From assembly GCA_009746045.1 (NCBI GenBank), contig RPFO01000026.1, positions 2,765,663 through 2,829,662 of the forward strand: DNA of 64,000 nt, read 5' to 3'. The notes beneath the pieces are model-generated. The model was not told where the DNA came from. It did no database searches and worked only from the letters and a program-made list of their open reading frames with translations. Source of the stretch: Mesostigma viride (Eukaryota; Streptophyta; Mesostigmatophyceae; Mesostigmatales; Mesostigmataceae). Position numbers and translations under genes: made by a program. Positions 1-10,506 of the stretch are shown piece by piece (positions within the stretch are counted from its first letter, which is position 1; each line of letters begins with the position of its first letter).

Positions 1-123
1 TTTGCGTGGACTGACGGGTGTCAGCAGGCCTTGGACTTGCTGCAGCAGAAGCTCACGCCAGCCCCTGTGTTAGGATTGAGCATTCTTGGAATCCACCCAG
101 CCTGCTATGACCTGTTGGTGATC
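1..123 (+). pseudogene. Ty3/gypsy pol remnant, end of RT / start of RNase H
   Basis: Frame 1 reads FAWTDGCQQALDLLQQKLT followed by a PVL motif and stops at 124-126. This matches the connection between reverse transcriptase and RNase H in Ty3/gypsy polyproteins (F-x-W-t-x-x-c-q-x-A-F-x-x-L-K-x-x-L). It is cut by the window edge and ends prematurely. It belongs to the element whose 3' LTR lies at 2029-2742. Confidence 0.7.
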
Positions 124-964
124 TGAGGGAGGTCCCCAGTTGGGATGGATTGGGGATTTATTATGGCTCGGTTACCTGCCACTCTGTTGTGGTGATACAG
201 CATCTGTCCCTGACTACCTCTTCCCTTGAGAAGGGCTGGAATCTTTGGGTGTGCTGTGGTGACTAGCTTTGATGAGCCTTGGACCCTGGCAGCCCAGTTA
301 GTTATGGGGGTTGGCTGTATAGAGGGTTAGCCTTGCTACATGACACTCTGCTTCCTGCCCTGATCAAGCAGTGAGAGTTGTCAGTATTTCGTGGCATGGA
401 TCCCTGTGGATGACCCGTTATCCCTGGGAATGTCAGGCTTGTCTTTCACCCGTGGACTCTAGCTGAGGGAGGGTGGTGTCCCAGAACATGGAGTGGCCTC
501 GCCTTGTTTGGCTTAGGTGCCTTGATCCTGTTTACTCCTTCTTGGATTCATGTGGACTCATTGAATCCGACGGGGATCTGAGTTGAGTGGGATGGACTCT
601 GGTGGGAGTTTGGTTGGACTAAGCTGAGATGACATCCAGATTTTGGTGACCAGTTTCTGAGGATGGTTGAGGGGATCTGAGCTTGGATGGCACATGGAGA
701 GTGACTTCTGTGTTGTACCCTCGACATATGGAGTGGTTCACCTAGGGCTTGATTCCTGGTATGATTAAGACACGTGGTCATGTTCTGCATGCACGTCTTC
801 GTGTACCAGACCAATAGTATATACCTGGAGGTTTCTACCTTGGTGCTGCTGAGTGGCCTATGTGGATCATAGGAACTGCACGGGCCCCTGTGACCACTAT
901 GAGACTTTGGCCAAGGCGTTGGCTGCACTCAACAGAGAGGAGGGGGAGGTGAGCTCTGAAGGCT
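124..964 (+). other. Degenerate Ty3 3' region, no readable gene
   Basis: Between the pol remnant and the next open frame I find no frame with recognisable domains. The stretch is probably decayed RNase H/integrase sequence of the same Ty3 element, inferred from its position between pol and the 3' LTR. Confidence 0.35.
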
Positions 965-1666
965 ATGTGGAGGAGGTCCTATCTCAGCTGCACACAAGCC
1001 TGTATGAGAGTGGCTCCCCTTTTTGTGGCTCATCTGCTGCATAGGATGTATGCATTGTCACCAGGACCTGAGATTGACATGAGGCCTGCTGAGGGGCCGG
1101 TCATGCTGGCAGCCTTACCTGAGGCCTTGAAGGAGGCATTTACTCAGTTGCAGCCAGTGAGTATGGGAGAGGCTTCCTACATGGAGCTGTTGGAGTTTTC
1201 AGTTCAGAAGGGTGACTTTGATTTGGTTCCTTCTTCCTCCAGCTCTGCCAGAAGGTGTTTTCCTTTGGAGACTTCTAACCTCTTTTGCAATCCAGGGTTG
1301 CCCAAGTACACTGTGGAACTTAAGGTCCGTCAGACGCCACTAAGGGTGCTGGTGCCTCTGATAGGTGCTAAGTGGTCGGTGGTCAAGACCTTTCTGCAGT
1401 TCTGGTGGGCGTACAGATCATGGGTGAGCAGGCACAAGACGTCCTCTACTTGGGTGATGGACCCTGAGAGTCAGTCTGTGGTGCTCCTCTCCTATCCAGG
1501 GGCATGCCTTCGCTATGCTGCCCAGATGGTGGCAGGAGCTGCTGAGACTTGCGTGGTGTTGCAGGTCAGCAGGAACTGGCCAGAGTTGGCCCACATGGTG
1601 GAGCAGTTTCCCATGTGTGGACTCAAGGGCAAGGATGGCCTGAATGGGGATTGGTATAGCCTGTGA
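965..1666 (+). CDS. Hypothetical ORF at the 3' end of the Ty3 element
   Basis: This is an open frame of 233 codons that I do not recognise. It is rich in Ser, Leu and Val, with a run of serines near residue 80 and no clear membrane segment or metal-binding motif. It lies between pol remnants and a polypurine tract plus LTR, so it may be a 3'-terminal element ORF or a decayed piece of the polyprotein. A short open frame at 853-1044 overlaps its start in another register, which suggests a frameshift near 970-1040. Confidence 0.3.
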   Translation: MWRRSYLSCTQACMRVAPLFVAHLLHRMYALSPGPEIDMRPAEGPVMLAALPEALKEAFTQLQPVSMGEASYMELLEFSVQKGDFDLVPSSSSSARRCFPLETSNLFCNPGLPKYTVELKVRQTPLRVLVPLIGAKWSVVKTFLQFWWAYRSWVSRHKTSSTWVMDPESQSVVLLSYPGACLRYAAQMVAGAAETCVVLQVSRNWPELAHMVEQFPMCGLKGKDGLNGDWYSL

Positions 1667-2028
1667 GGAACAGGGCTGAGAAGGAAAGGGGGCTTTGGAT
1701 TGTGGTGTGAGGGGGGGATTCCAGGATGGATGATGGGGGGGCTCCATTCCAGTTCTGATGTTTCAGTCCAGAGTTCCAGAATTCCAGAATGATGACGGGA
1801 TGACTTCCTGTATTGCTGTGTTTATCTGGGCTTGTAGTGGATAAGGATGTGACTTGTCTTCTTTAAGCACCTGTGACTAGATGTTTATGAGATAGGAGGC
1901 CCTGGCTTCAGGGATGTAAAAACCCACCTGCTTTTCCCAAGAGATGGTGGATTTCTGTTCAGTGTCACTCCTCCTTAAAGAGTAGTTGATTTTGGGGAAC
2001 TGGTGGTTCCAGTCTTGAGGGGGAGATA
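1667..2028 (+). other. Ty3 3' untranslated region and polypurine tract
   Basis: No gene seen. The stretch ends in a purine-rich tract (GAGGGGGAGA, 2017-2026) immediately before the LTR, as expected for plus-strand priming. Confidence 0.5.
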
Positions 2029-2742
2029 TGTAACAAGCAAAATTGACTTTGTTGTTACATCCTTTGTTTTGTGAATGTTTGACTTTTATTCGAGGACTTT
2101 TGGATCAGTATTGGGAAAGTTATGAGGTTTCCAAGAAGGCGGTACTTGAAACTTGTACTTTGTCAGCCGACTGTTAGAAGCCCTTATTGGTCGTGGCCTG
2201 ATCCACGTGGGGTTATAGTTTGTTGGTCGGTACTACCAAGTCTTAAATGTTCCTTTGGGACTTTGGTGCTTACTACAGATTCAGGATCTCATGTACAGAT
2301 TCTGCCAGGCTGTTGGCGTTGTTGTTCTGTTTTGTGTGACTAGGATGGATACGAGGATCTTGTTTAGAATTCCATGATTTTGATTGGTTCTCTTCAGGCT
2401 AAGGTTGAGGCATGCTCGACAAGCACGTCGATATCAAGGACGTGGGGTCGCCATTGTTGCAACGTTGGTTTTGATTCATCATGGTATAATAAAGCTTGTC
2501 TTTGTTGTCCATTCATAAGAGCCCCTTGGCTATAGACGTCCTTCAGTTCCACAGAGGTCGTCTATACACGAGCTTGTCTTTGTGTCTACAAGGGGTTGTG
2601 ATTCCCTAAATCACGCGCTGTGGAATTTCCATCTCAACGTTGCTCGGATACTTGAAGTTCTGCAACTCAAGAAAGCAACCCAGGTAAAAGATCTTTCATA
2701 TTGGACTGTGGATGATGCTGATGATCATTTTTAGTCGTTACA
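2029..2742 (+). repeat. Ty3 3' LTR (714 bp)
   Basis: The LTR starts TGTAAC directly after the polypurine tract and ends GTTACA, a perfect 6-bp inverted terminus of the TG...CA type. A TATAATAAAG signal near 2484 may be the polyadenylation signal at the R/U5 boundary. The 5' LTR is outside the window, so LTR divergence cannot be measured. Confidence 0.75.
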
Positions 2743-2998
2743 AGAAACTTCTCATTTTTCTCATTTTTCTCATTTTTCTCACTTTTTCTCACCCATTCTC
2801 ACCTTTTTTCTCACTTTAGGGTTTTTTCTCACCCCAATCTCACCAAAACCCCCTTTTTCTCACCAAAATCTCACCCTGGTGAGATTTTGTTGCTAGTGTT
2901 TGCGGGAAAAAATTGAGATTTTTCTCAATTTTCTCAAAAAATTCTCACAAAGGGTGAGAAAATTGAGGGTTTTGAGAAAATTCTCAGAATCTGAGTTC
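2743..2998. repeat. TTCTCA-rich low-complexity tract
   Basis: Short imperfect repeats of TTTTTCTCA and TTCTCACC occur, and further right their complement (TGAGAAAATT), so the two halves can pair as an imperfect foldback. No coding potential. Confidence 0.6.
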
Positions 2999-3003
2999 CT
3001 AGT

Positions 3004-3047
<44 letters not shown>
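3004..3047. repeat. (ATGCCC)n hexamer tandem repeat
   Basis: About seven perfect copies of CATGCC/ATGCCC, read on the minus strand as a Met-Gly repeat at the end of a spurious frame. Confidence 0.85.
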
Positions 3048-3579
3048 GGTTTACGGTGTGACGAGCTATGGATGCCGAGAATGCTCATACCTTGTACATC
3101 CGGGCATGAAATTTGGTCGGGTAAATTGCAGTAGACGCGCCTTTTGATGACGAACACGATGATGTAATTTGCGGCCGCCATCTCCCAAGATTTAGCGCGA
3201 TATCATAAAACGCAGCACAGGCAGGGTTCGTATTTGCCGGAAACTAGCCATGGCGGAATCACCGTCAGCCGCCTCCCATTCCCCCGCCGATGGGGAGGAC
3301 TCATGCAGCGCCTCACACCATTACGCAACTAGTCGACGCTGTGGACACCATTGCGACACAGCCACCGGCCAACGCGGCAGCCATTACCGCCTCCTCCAAG
3401 CGGCTTAAAGAATGCATGACCGCTATATACCGCAAAACGAAAGTCCGCAGCAGGCAGCCTGTCATGGTTTCAAAAATACTTCGCCCTGTACCTGCTTTCT
3501 GGTGCCCTTGAATACATTGGTCGCCGTCCCAGCTTGCTGCTTAGTTGTCATGGCCTTCATTTGCCCACTTAAAACGGCA

Positions 3580-3961
3580 TGGTCCACTTCGTCAAGATCA
3601 AGGTCAACTTCCAATCTGCATGGCCATGTCGCGTGCTAGAAGGGCCCTGTCCTCAGCATCCCGCTGTTCATCTTCTTCCCCATCAGAGTGGGCTTCTTTG
3701 TCATTAGCAGCCCTCTTGTCAATTCCTTTCGCGCTATCAAGCTGATTGCCCAGGTCATCCGGAGCGACTTAATTTCGGCTCCTTCGTATCGCTGCAGCAT
3801 TCCTTGCACAGAATTTTCTGTCCAAAACCTTCTTCTCCCACGCCGACGCCACAAAAAACATGCATCCACTTGCCGCATGTGCACTTGTGGACTGAGCCAG
3901 TCATGTTTCCGCAACCACCCCCGCATAATTGCATGGTTTCGGTGCCCATTGTGGCAGCCAT
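3580..3961 (-). CDS. Small zinc-finger protein (PHD/RING-like Cys-His cluster), probably spliced or frameshifted
   Basis: From the ATG at 3961 the minus strand reads a 68-residue frame with cysteines spaced like a treble-clef or PHD-type finger: CGGGCGN, then HKCTCGKWMHVFC, then a C-x2-C (CKECC). The frame ends near 3755, but a second frame carries on as an acidic, charged stretch (DDLGNQLDSAKG, then EAHSDGEEDEQRDAE) to about 3580. A small intron or a frameshift near 3780 would join them. The Cys-His order resembles that in the polyQ gene starting at 62704, so the two may share a family. Function unknown; protein or DNA binding is an inference from the metal-binding cluster. Its upstream DNA and first codons are duplicated at 17337-17872. 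Confidence 0.45.
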
Positions 3962-4392
3962 TTCCGCTTGTTCTCACCCACCGAGCTCACCGTGTTCAAC
4001 AGTTGCTTTCACCTGTTTGAATTCGAAGTGCAGTGCAGTCCGTTAAACCCAAAATGCTAAGCACGCATAAATGCCTCGCTACAACGGTAGTTGCGACTGA
4101 TGCGCGGCTGTTCAGAAAGGACGGCGAATCCAAAAGTGCCTAGGCAAATCTAAAAATGCCTAGGCATTTTTATTGCGACCAATTCGTTGCTGTTCAGATC
4201 TAGTTCACGGAAAAAATGCCTAGTAGGCTTTTTTAGATTTGAGATCTAGTCCTGCCTAGGCGAATCCAAAAGTGCCTAGGCATTTTTCGATTTAATTGCC
4301 GTAGTTCCTGAACAAGCCGCGCGTTGCGCGCCGAAAGTTTGCTCACTTGAATGCTTGTCCAACTGAGCAAACTTGCGGCCACCAACTCCTGA
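3861..4392. repeat. Dispersed duplication, left copy: zinc-finger gene start plus palindromic upstream DNA
   Basis: This block is nearly identical to 17337-17872 in the same orientation. It contains the minus-strand start codon at 3961 and about 430 bases upstream of it. It carries at least five TGCCTAGGCA-type palindromes. The right end coincides with the left junction of the decayed copia element. Confidence 0.85.
4151..4172. promoter_or_regulatory. 22-bp perfect palindrome upstream of the zinc-finger gene
   Basis: The palindrome centres on GCCTAGGC with A5/T5 arms and is flanked by partial copies of the same core at 4137-4146, 4215-4225, 4253-4262 and 4275-4285. It is conserved in the second copy at 17629-17650. 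A dimeric-factor operator or a hairpin are both possible. Confidence 0.5.
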
Positions 4393-6767
4393 CTGGCTTG
4401 CTCACCAGCTGCACTTAGCCATGGGTCATGAAACAGTGGCTGAGGATCTGGCCAAACGCCTGGGGGGTAGTAGCATGGAAAAAACACTCAGGAATGCAGT
4501 AAAACTGGCTAGACAACACTGTCAAGAATGTCAGTTTAACAGCCCCAAACCTCAAAAATGGCATACTGCAACTCCTTCCACCACTAGAGGCATGCATGAT
4601 AGTGGGGGATGTAATGCACATCAACAAGGATGCCCAACCCTACCTGATCCTACTAAAAGACTCATGGTCCAGGTTCACAGTCATGGAACCACTACCTGGC
4701 ATGTCAGCAGGGCAACTGCGTGTTGCACTCATGATTCATGCTTTACCCAGATTCTATCCAGTTGACAGAATTTTGCTTGATCAACAATTTTCTTGTCTGA
4801 CTGACCTGAAAGGGTGTGAAGCGATAGAGATTGCTGGGCTGGAAGATCATGAAGGTCAGGGGGTCATTGAAAGAACCATCAGATCTGTCAAAACCCTACT
4901 AGCTAAAAGTCCCTCCAAGGATGCTACTTCAGGGGTCTATTGTGACAGGGCACTCTGGTGTCATGAAATGTGCACAACCCTAAACATGAGACCTGTCCTG
5001 CACATGCCAAGTGGGGTGAGGTAATCCCAGCAGGACTGCAGGCAGGCGTATATCCCCCAGAGGTGATAGCACCGACTGTACAACACTGCACGTGCACAAA
5101 CCTCAGCAAAACTGGCAGAAAAAGATAAAACCCATCCCAGGCCAGTATTCCAAAAAGGTGATCACGTCCTCTATTACAAGGAAAACAGCTTTGGTAAGGT
5201 TGGAACTTGGCTAGGTCCATGCAGTTACCATCCGTGGATTTACCAAAAATGGCAAGACAGTGGATGTCAAGCACAATAATATCAATGGAAAGCGTCACAG
5301 GGTGAGCTGTCATAGAAGATTAAGAAGTATCATTCTCCCATGGCAGACGTGCCTGGGGAAGAGTCTTTAAGCATGGACTCACCGCTACTTCTATCTGGCG
5401 ACTCCAGCATGACCAGCAGTACCAATGAGCCACCTTCCACTGCTGTTGACAGCACCACAGCACCCTCTGTGAACCCTTCCACCCTCCGTGAAGCCGGCCG
5501 GGCCCACTTCACAACCTAGCTGGGGATTGCTTAACCAGGCATGAGGTAGCTGGTCTAGAAGCATATCAGACCCAAGGCAACAACCCGTCTGCCAAGCCTC
5601 CCGCTCTGAGGTCACGATCAATTGGCAGTCGCCTTGCAAGCATTACACAGGTCACATAAGCAACAAGCTGCTGTGGCCGAAGGGCTGGCAAAAGTCTCAG
5701 CTGTGTGCACTATAGTCAGGACCCCTGGACCCTGGCAATAGACACTCAGGCACAGGTCACATGTGATCAGTGCAGAAGCCATCCCTGGTCTTGAGATTGC
5801 AGTCTGTTGCTCTGATTGCACCTTCTCCTTGGGCACGGGTGCAGGATTTCTTAGGCCAAAGCTCACTGGATGTAGTGGGACAAGTGTTGCTCCCTAGTCC
5901 CTATTATACTTGGTATTCAGACGCCCTTCCAGGTGGTGGAAGGGTATTCTGGTAACACCTTGTTGGGGGAACCTTTTGTATCCTATCCTAGCTGGGGTGC
6001 TTATCTCAGTCAGCTAATGAGCTCAGTATCACAGGGGTGCCTGCAGTTCCTCTGAATCCCTCTCTCCAGTATTGTCCCTGGTATGGATGCTGTCATCAAA
6101 GCATGCAGTAAACACTCAATATGCACCACTGAGGGGAGATCCCTGATGTGGACAATTAGTTATAGTGCAAGGCATGCAGAATGTGGACAAGTCAGAGAAA
6201 ACCGATTCCTCCATCCCTCAGCCTTTGGGCTGGGTAAGTGGGACATAGCCATGCACTCACCCCAACAAATCTCCCACGTCATACAAGAATGCAAAACATA
6301 AAAAGGGTTCACCAAGTGGCTGTTGGCCATTGTCCACCAAGCCAGGCAGGAGTGGGTCCTGCCCAACCCCAAAACCCCTCAATATAAACCTCCTGTCACC
6401 CCTAAGTCATGGGAAGTGCCAGAGGGAGCAAAGAAGCTCAGATTAAAATTTTTTCTCAAACAAAAACCACAAAAAGTGGGCTCCCCCATTTTCCATGCCA
6501 GACCATGTGTCACAGAATTAAAGAAGGGGACATCCACACTGCCAAAAGGGGAAACCTACACACCTGGGCTGCAACAAACCTCACTCAGGATCATGCTGTC
6601 CCTGTTCCTCCACAACCTCAATGCAGGCCAAGACTTTGTCTGCAAAGCCACTGATATAAAAAGGGCCTTCCTCAGGGGGGACTCAGAAAAGACTGAATCT
6701 GTGTGGAAAGGGAAGGTGTACGTGGTAGACACCCCAGCTGTGTGGAAACCTTACATTGATGAGCCCC
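4389..6767 (+). pseudogene. Older copia-type element, 5'-truncated part: integrase, protease-like domain and RT start
   Basis: Integrase begins within the HHCC finger (LHLAMGHETVAEDL, then C-x2-C in CQECQ) and continues in a second frame (4596-5024) through GDVMHINKD, LLDQQFSC and the Glu of GVIERT, the three catalytic acidic positions. Broken frames then show an aspartic-protease-like IDTQAQV near 5740 and the RT part (HPSAFGLGKWDIA, FHARPCVTE, KATDIKRAFLRGD) at 6220-6760. It is riddled with stops and frameshifts and has no 5' LTR. It is interrupted at 6772/6773 by the younger copia element and resumes at 14283. Confidence 0.85.
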
Positions 6768-6772
6768 ACCTT
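6768..6772. repeat. Target-site duplication ACCTT, left copy
   Basis: ACCTT directly precedes the 5' LTR and recurs at 14278-14282 directly after the 3' LTR. Five bases is the usual copia value. Confidence 0.85.
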
Positions 6773-7179
6773 AGTTATAGTCTAAGTCTCCCGCCTGTAG
6801 CCTAAGTGGACACGTGCCAGCACCGCCGGCGCCCAATTGGGTACTGGGACGGTGCTGGACTAGAGCAGTCGTGGCATGGACACGTGGCTAGACTCAGTAT
6901 GTGATGAGCCGGTACTACCTCAGTACCGGGACTGTAGTTGTCATGTTGTTAGGACTGACTAGATCAGGTTGTAACTGAGTAACTGATAGGCCAGTCCGTC
7001 CAGGATCATGCAGTAAGTTAGGCTTAACTTACGCAAAGTCTGGTCAGCCGCAAGTGACGGCTGACCAGCGGTATATGTGCCATTCTATCCTAATGCCAAG
7101 GTGTCTCGTCGTCTCCACACTGGCCATTTGGCATCGTCTGTGTGCACTGAGTTTCCCAAGCTCTCAGCCTGCACTAACT
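6773..7179 (+). repeat. 5' LTR of the younger copia element
   Basis: 407 bp, starting AGTTAT (AGTTAG in the 3' copy) and ending CTAACT, so the termini are inverted repeats but not TG...CA. It differs from the 388-bp 3' LTR mainly by short insertions (TA, TAC, GTT, GAGTAACT, ATGC). TTAAAAAG follows just downstream at 7184-7191. I do not see a primer site complementary to initiator methionine tRNA. Confidence 0.85.
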
Positions 7180-7274
7180 TGCATTAAAAAGCACTCCGTG
7201 AGGTGTGCATTTTTGACGACGAGCAAACAAGCGTTATTCACAACCCGGTTTTCTACACCCAATTTTTTTTTTTA

Positions 7275-9830
7275 ATGTCTTCTAACCCAAACGCTAACAA
7301 GGGCAAGGCTCCGATGTATCCCAGGAGCCGGTCCAGCTCTCCGACGTCCTCGTCGTCGGGGACGTCAGACTCTGAGCTCGCCGCTCAGGCAGAGATCGAG
7401 CGGGCGGCTCGGAGCTTCAATCAGTCCATGGAGGCTGACCCGTCGACGTCGGGGACGTCCTCCTCGGGCCACTGGTCCGAGGGTTCTTACAGCAGCGTTG
7501 TGCTGCGAGTGCCCCTGTATCCGCAGGGGAGGGGATCCACGCCCGTGTGGTCAACAGGCCGAGGGGTCCTCCTTACGCCCCGACAGCTGCAGCGGCGGGG
7601 GCGGGACCTTCGGCACCTCCTGCAGAGGAGGAGTCTATGGAGCTGTATGGGCTTCAGCCTGGTTCCTCAGCCGAGGAGCAGGACGACGCCCGTTCGCGGC
7701 AGGTGGCTGCGGATGAAGGCTTCGCTCGGGCGATGGCTGAGCGCGAGGAGCGGGAGCTTCGGCGCGCGGACACGCACGCTCGTGCTCGCGCCCAGCAGCG
7801 GGCGGATGCTGAGAACGTGCGTCGGGCGTTGTTTCGCAGTGATGTGGCTTCTGGCGAGGAGCAGTTTGAGGTGATGCGTCGGGGGGACCTTGCATGTTTT
7901 AAAAGTCTGCGTCGGTCTCGTGAGCCGAAGGTACACCTAGGTGTGCATCAGGAGTCGGAGTTCTCTTTGACAGGTCCGTCGGGGGCATCTGCTGAGGACG
8001 AGATCCTCATGACCCCGGCAATGGTGGCGCGGGAGCGTGAGGCGCAGAAGCGCATGGAGACATTCACAGCCGACAAGCTCCGTCGGCAGGCGCGGAGGGC
8101 CGCGGCAGAGGCGAAGAAGGAGCGCGAGCAGGCGGAGCGGGAGAGGCAGGTTGCGCTGGCGGAGCGCATCAAGCTCAAAATGTCGATCACCCAGGTGCGC
8201 CGGGACCGGATGGTCCGCGAACTCAGGGTATGGAAAAAGGCGCAGGCGATGAAGCTGCAGCGTATGGCTGAGATGGAGGCGCCTGGCAGGCAGGAGGCGC
8301 AGGAGCGTTACCGACGCTCGCTGGCACGGTGGGAAGCCAATGTGGGCAGGATGGAGGAGCGTATCCTGAAGCAGCGACGACGCATGATCAAGCATGCACG
8401 TAAGACAGCGGTGAGGGGACCGCTTGGTGAAGCGGTGAGAGCCGAGTTTGGCCTTGGGCCGGATGAGGATGTTTCTGCAAGCCAAATGTTTTATTATTTG
8501 TCGCAACCCAAGAAGACCATCACCAACCGTGATGGCACTGCCGCACGCACGCGTGTTTACAGGCAGCCTGGTGAAGCCGGACCGTCTAACCTGTCCAACA
8601 GGGAGGACATCATCGATCAGCTTCAGCTGGCGCAAGCCATGCTGGAAGCGATACCCGCTGTCTCCCGAGGCAGCAGGGAGTTGGCCGACACGGTGGCCAG
8701 GCTGGTGGCATCGCTGAAGCCGGCCAAGCGCAGGGCGCAGGCAGAGGCATGCGCACCCAGCCAAAGCGGAGGAGGGACGAGGGGGCGGATGGCGGGAGAG
8801 GGGGGGCAACCAGGGCGGGGTAGGACACGGCACCCAGGAGTCTGCACCAACACGGCACGAGGGCGGGGAGCGGCAGCAGCAGCAGCAGCAACAGCAACAG
8901 CAGCAGCAGCAGCAGCCGCCTGCAGGAACGACACAACCTCCAACATGGCCTTGTGTAGGCCCAGGTTTGATCCAAAAAAGAAAGAGGACAAGCTAGTGTT
9001 TCCGGGTTTGCCAGAGGGCCATACCCAGGACGAAGCTAGGGAGTGGTTGTTTAAGTTGTCACATGCATATGCTAGTGACAATGTCCGTGATTGGTTTGCC
9101 TCCTACGTGCGTCCACACCCATCCATCAATCTGCCAAGCCTATCCAGCAGTTGGTACAATTGTACCAAAAGCGTGCCAGCAGCGGGGTAGACGTGGCAGA
9201 AAATGTGTTGTGGGCGCAGTTCATGGTTGATCTTAGGGCACTTGTTACCACGGGGGAGCACTTAGAAGTGCTTAAGGGCTTCCAGTGGATAGAGGCCTAT
9301 AAGGTCAATAAGCGTGACTATGTGAGTGACAACAAAAAGTATGTCATGTACATAGAGGGGATGAGGAGCTGAAGAAGCTCAATGCCAAGTACCTAGTACA
9401 CCTATGGCTACAAAAGGCAGAACTGGACCCTACCACCCTGTCAGTAATCCTGGCAGGTCTGAAGGATAAGTGGGAGGACTTCAGGAAGGCAATGGCCTAT
9501 GTGCAGCAATGCCTAGAGCCGTTTGCTGCTGCAGCCAAGGATGTAAAGGTGAAGCAGGTAAAGGGGGAGGAAGCCTCAGGTACGGGGCTCTCCAAGAAGC
9601 AGATGCAGTCGCTGGTGGCCCAGGTAAAGGCGGTAATGGGGGGGATAAAAACAAAAACAACAAAAGTGGGGGAGGTGGAAACAAGGGGGGGGAAGAATAA
9701 CAATAACAAAAACAGAAAACAAAGTGGGGGAGCTAGCAAGCCAGGGGTGCTAAGCCAGCAGGGGGGGACAAGAGGTTGCCTCATGACCCCACCAAACATT
9801 GCACTAGGTGCCTTTGTAAGGGGCACCTAA
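7275..9830 (+). pseudogene. gag: gag of the younger copia element, frameshifted
   Basis: Translation starts at the ATG at 7275 (MSSNPNANKGKAP), a Ser-rich start. It shifts frame near 7480-7500 into a long frame (to 9190) rich in Arg, Glu and Ala with strong coiled-coil character at 7700-8400, then an Ala/Gln-rich low-complexity stretch near 8870. From about 9000 the capsid-like part (DEAREWLFKLSHAYASDN) shifts again near 9090, 9358 and 9765; the last two shifts are at G4 and G7 runs. Gag proteins package the RNA in virus-like particles. Because the LTRs are still similar, the shifts may be consensus errors rather than true decay. Confidence 0.75.
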
Positions 9831-10108
9831 AAGATGATTGCTGGAAGGGCAAACCCGACTATGGTTCTGACGTTGATGTTTGTCCTGGATGCTGGAAAAC
9901 ACGTCACCCCATTGCAGCAGGAGCGCGCTGCACGGCTCCCAGGCACAACAAGACACGCCAGGGCGCTACAACCGCGCGGGGGCGGCAGACCAGGGAGACT
10001 CCTGTAAGCTACCCTCACCATTTTTCACAAATGGTTTCCTGTTACCTTCTGTCTGCCAAGTGTTGCCTGAGTGTGATGATGTGGATTGGGAAGTGGCATA
10101 TGACATGA
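9776..10108 (+). CDS. gag C-terminus with CCHC zinc knuckle
   Basis: The frame shows CTRCLCKGHLKDDC, a C-x2-C-x4-H-x4-C knuckle typical of nucleocapsid domains, followed by a second Cys-rich stretch (CPGCWKTRHPI...C). It continues the gag frame after the shift at the G7 run around 9763-9769. The knuckle would bind element RNA during packaging. Confidence 0.8.
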   Translation: MPHDPTKHCTRCLCKGHLKDDCWKGKPDYGSDVDVCPGCWKTRHPIAAGARCTAPRHNKTRQGATTARGRQTRETPVSYPHHFSQMVSCYLLSAKCCLSVMMWIGKWHMT

Positions 10109-10506
10109 CACTGTCACACATGATGCGTGACCCCACCATAGCTTCCCTTAGTGCAGCAGCAGAAAAGGTAATCACGTATGGTGCTCTAGCAGAGCAACTG
10201 CACAAGGTTATGGGCCATGAGGCTGTGGCTGAAAGGCTAGCCAATAAAATACAAGGCCATGATCTGGAACAGATGTGCAGGCACGTACGTAAGCACTGTG
10301 AGCAATGTCAGCTATATGCTCCTAAGCCCAGAAAATGGCATGTGGCCACACCACCACTGGCTAGAGGCAAACTGGTTGGGGATGTTATACACGTGGTGAA
10401 GGACACGGTATACTACCTAGTCATAAAGGATGCCTGGTCAAGGTTTGTGGTAGTGGAGCCCTGCCTGGGATGGATAAAGAGCAGCTGCACAGAGCTTTAC
10501 AGATAG
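9880..10506 (+). CDS. Integrase N-terminal part of the younger copia element
   Basis: The frame contains the HHCC zinc finger (LHKVMGHEAVAERL ... HCEQC) and the first catalytic Asp in GDVIHVVKD. It ends after PCLGWIKSS where a one-base shift moves the reading to the next frame (10470-12578); the older copy reads through the same point with MEPLPGMSAG, confirming continuity. Integrase inserts the cDNA copy into the genome. Confidence 0.85.
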   Translation: MSWMLENTSPHCSRSALHGSQAQQDTPGRYNRAGAADQGDSCKLPSPFFTNGFLLPSVCQVLPECDDVDWEVAYDMTLSHMMRDPTIASLSAAAEKVITYGALAEQLHKVMGHEAVAERLANKIQGHDLEQMCRHVRKHCEQCQLYAPKPRKWHVATPPLARGKLVGDVIHVVKDTVYYLVIKDAWSRFVVVEPCLGWIKSSCTELYR

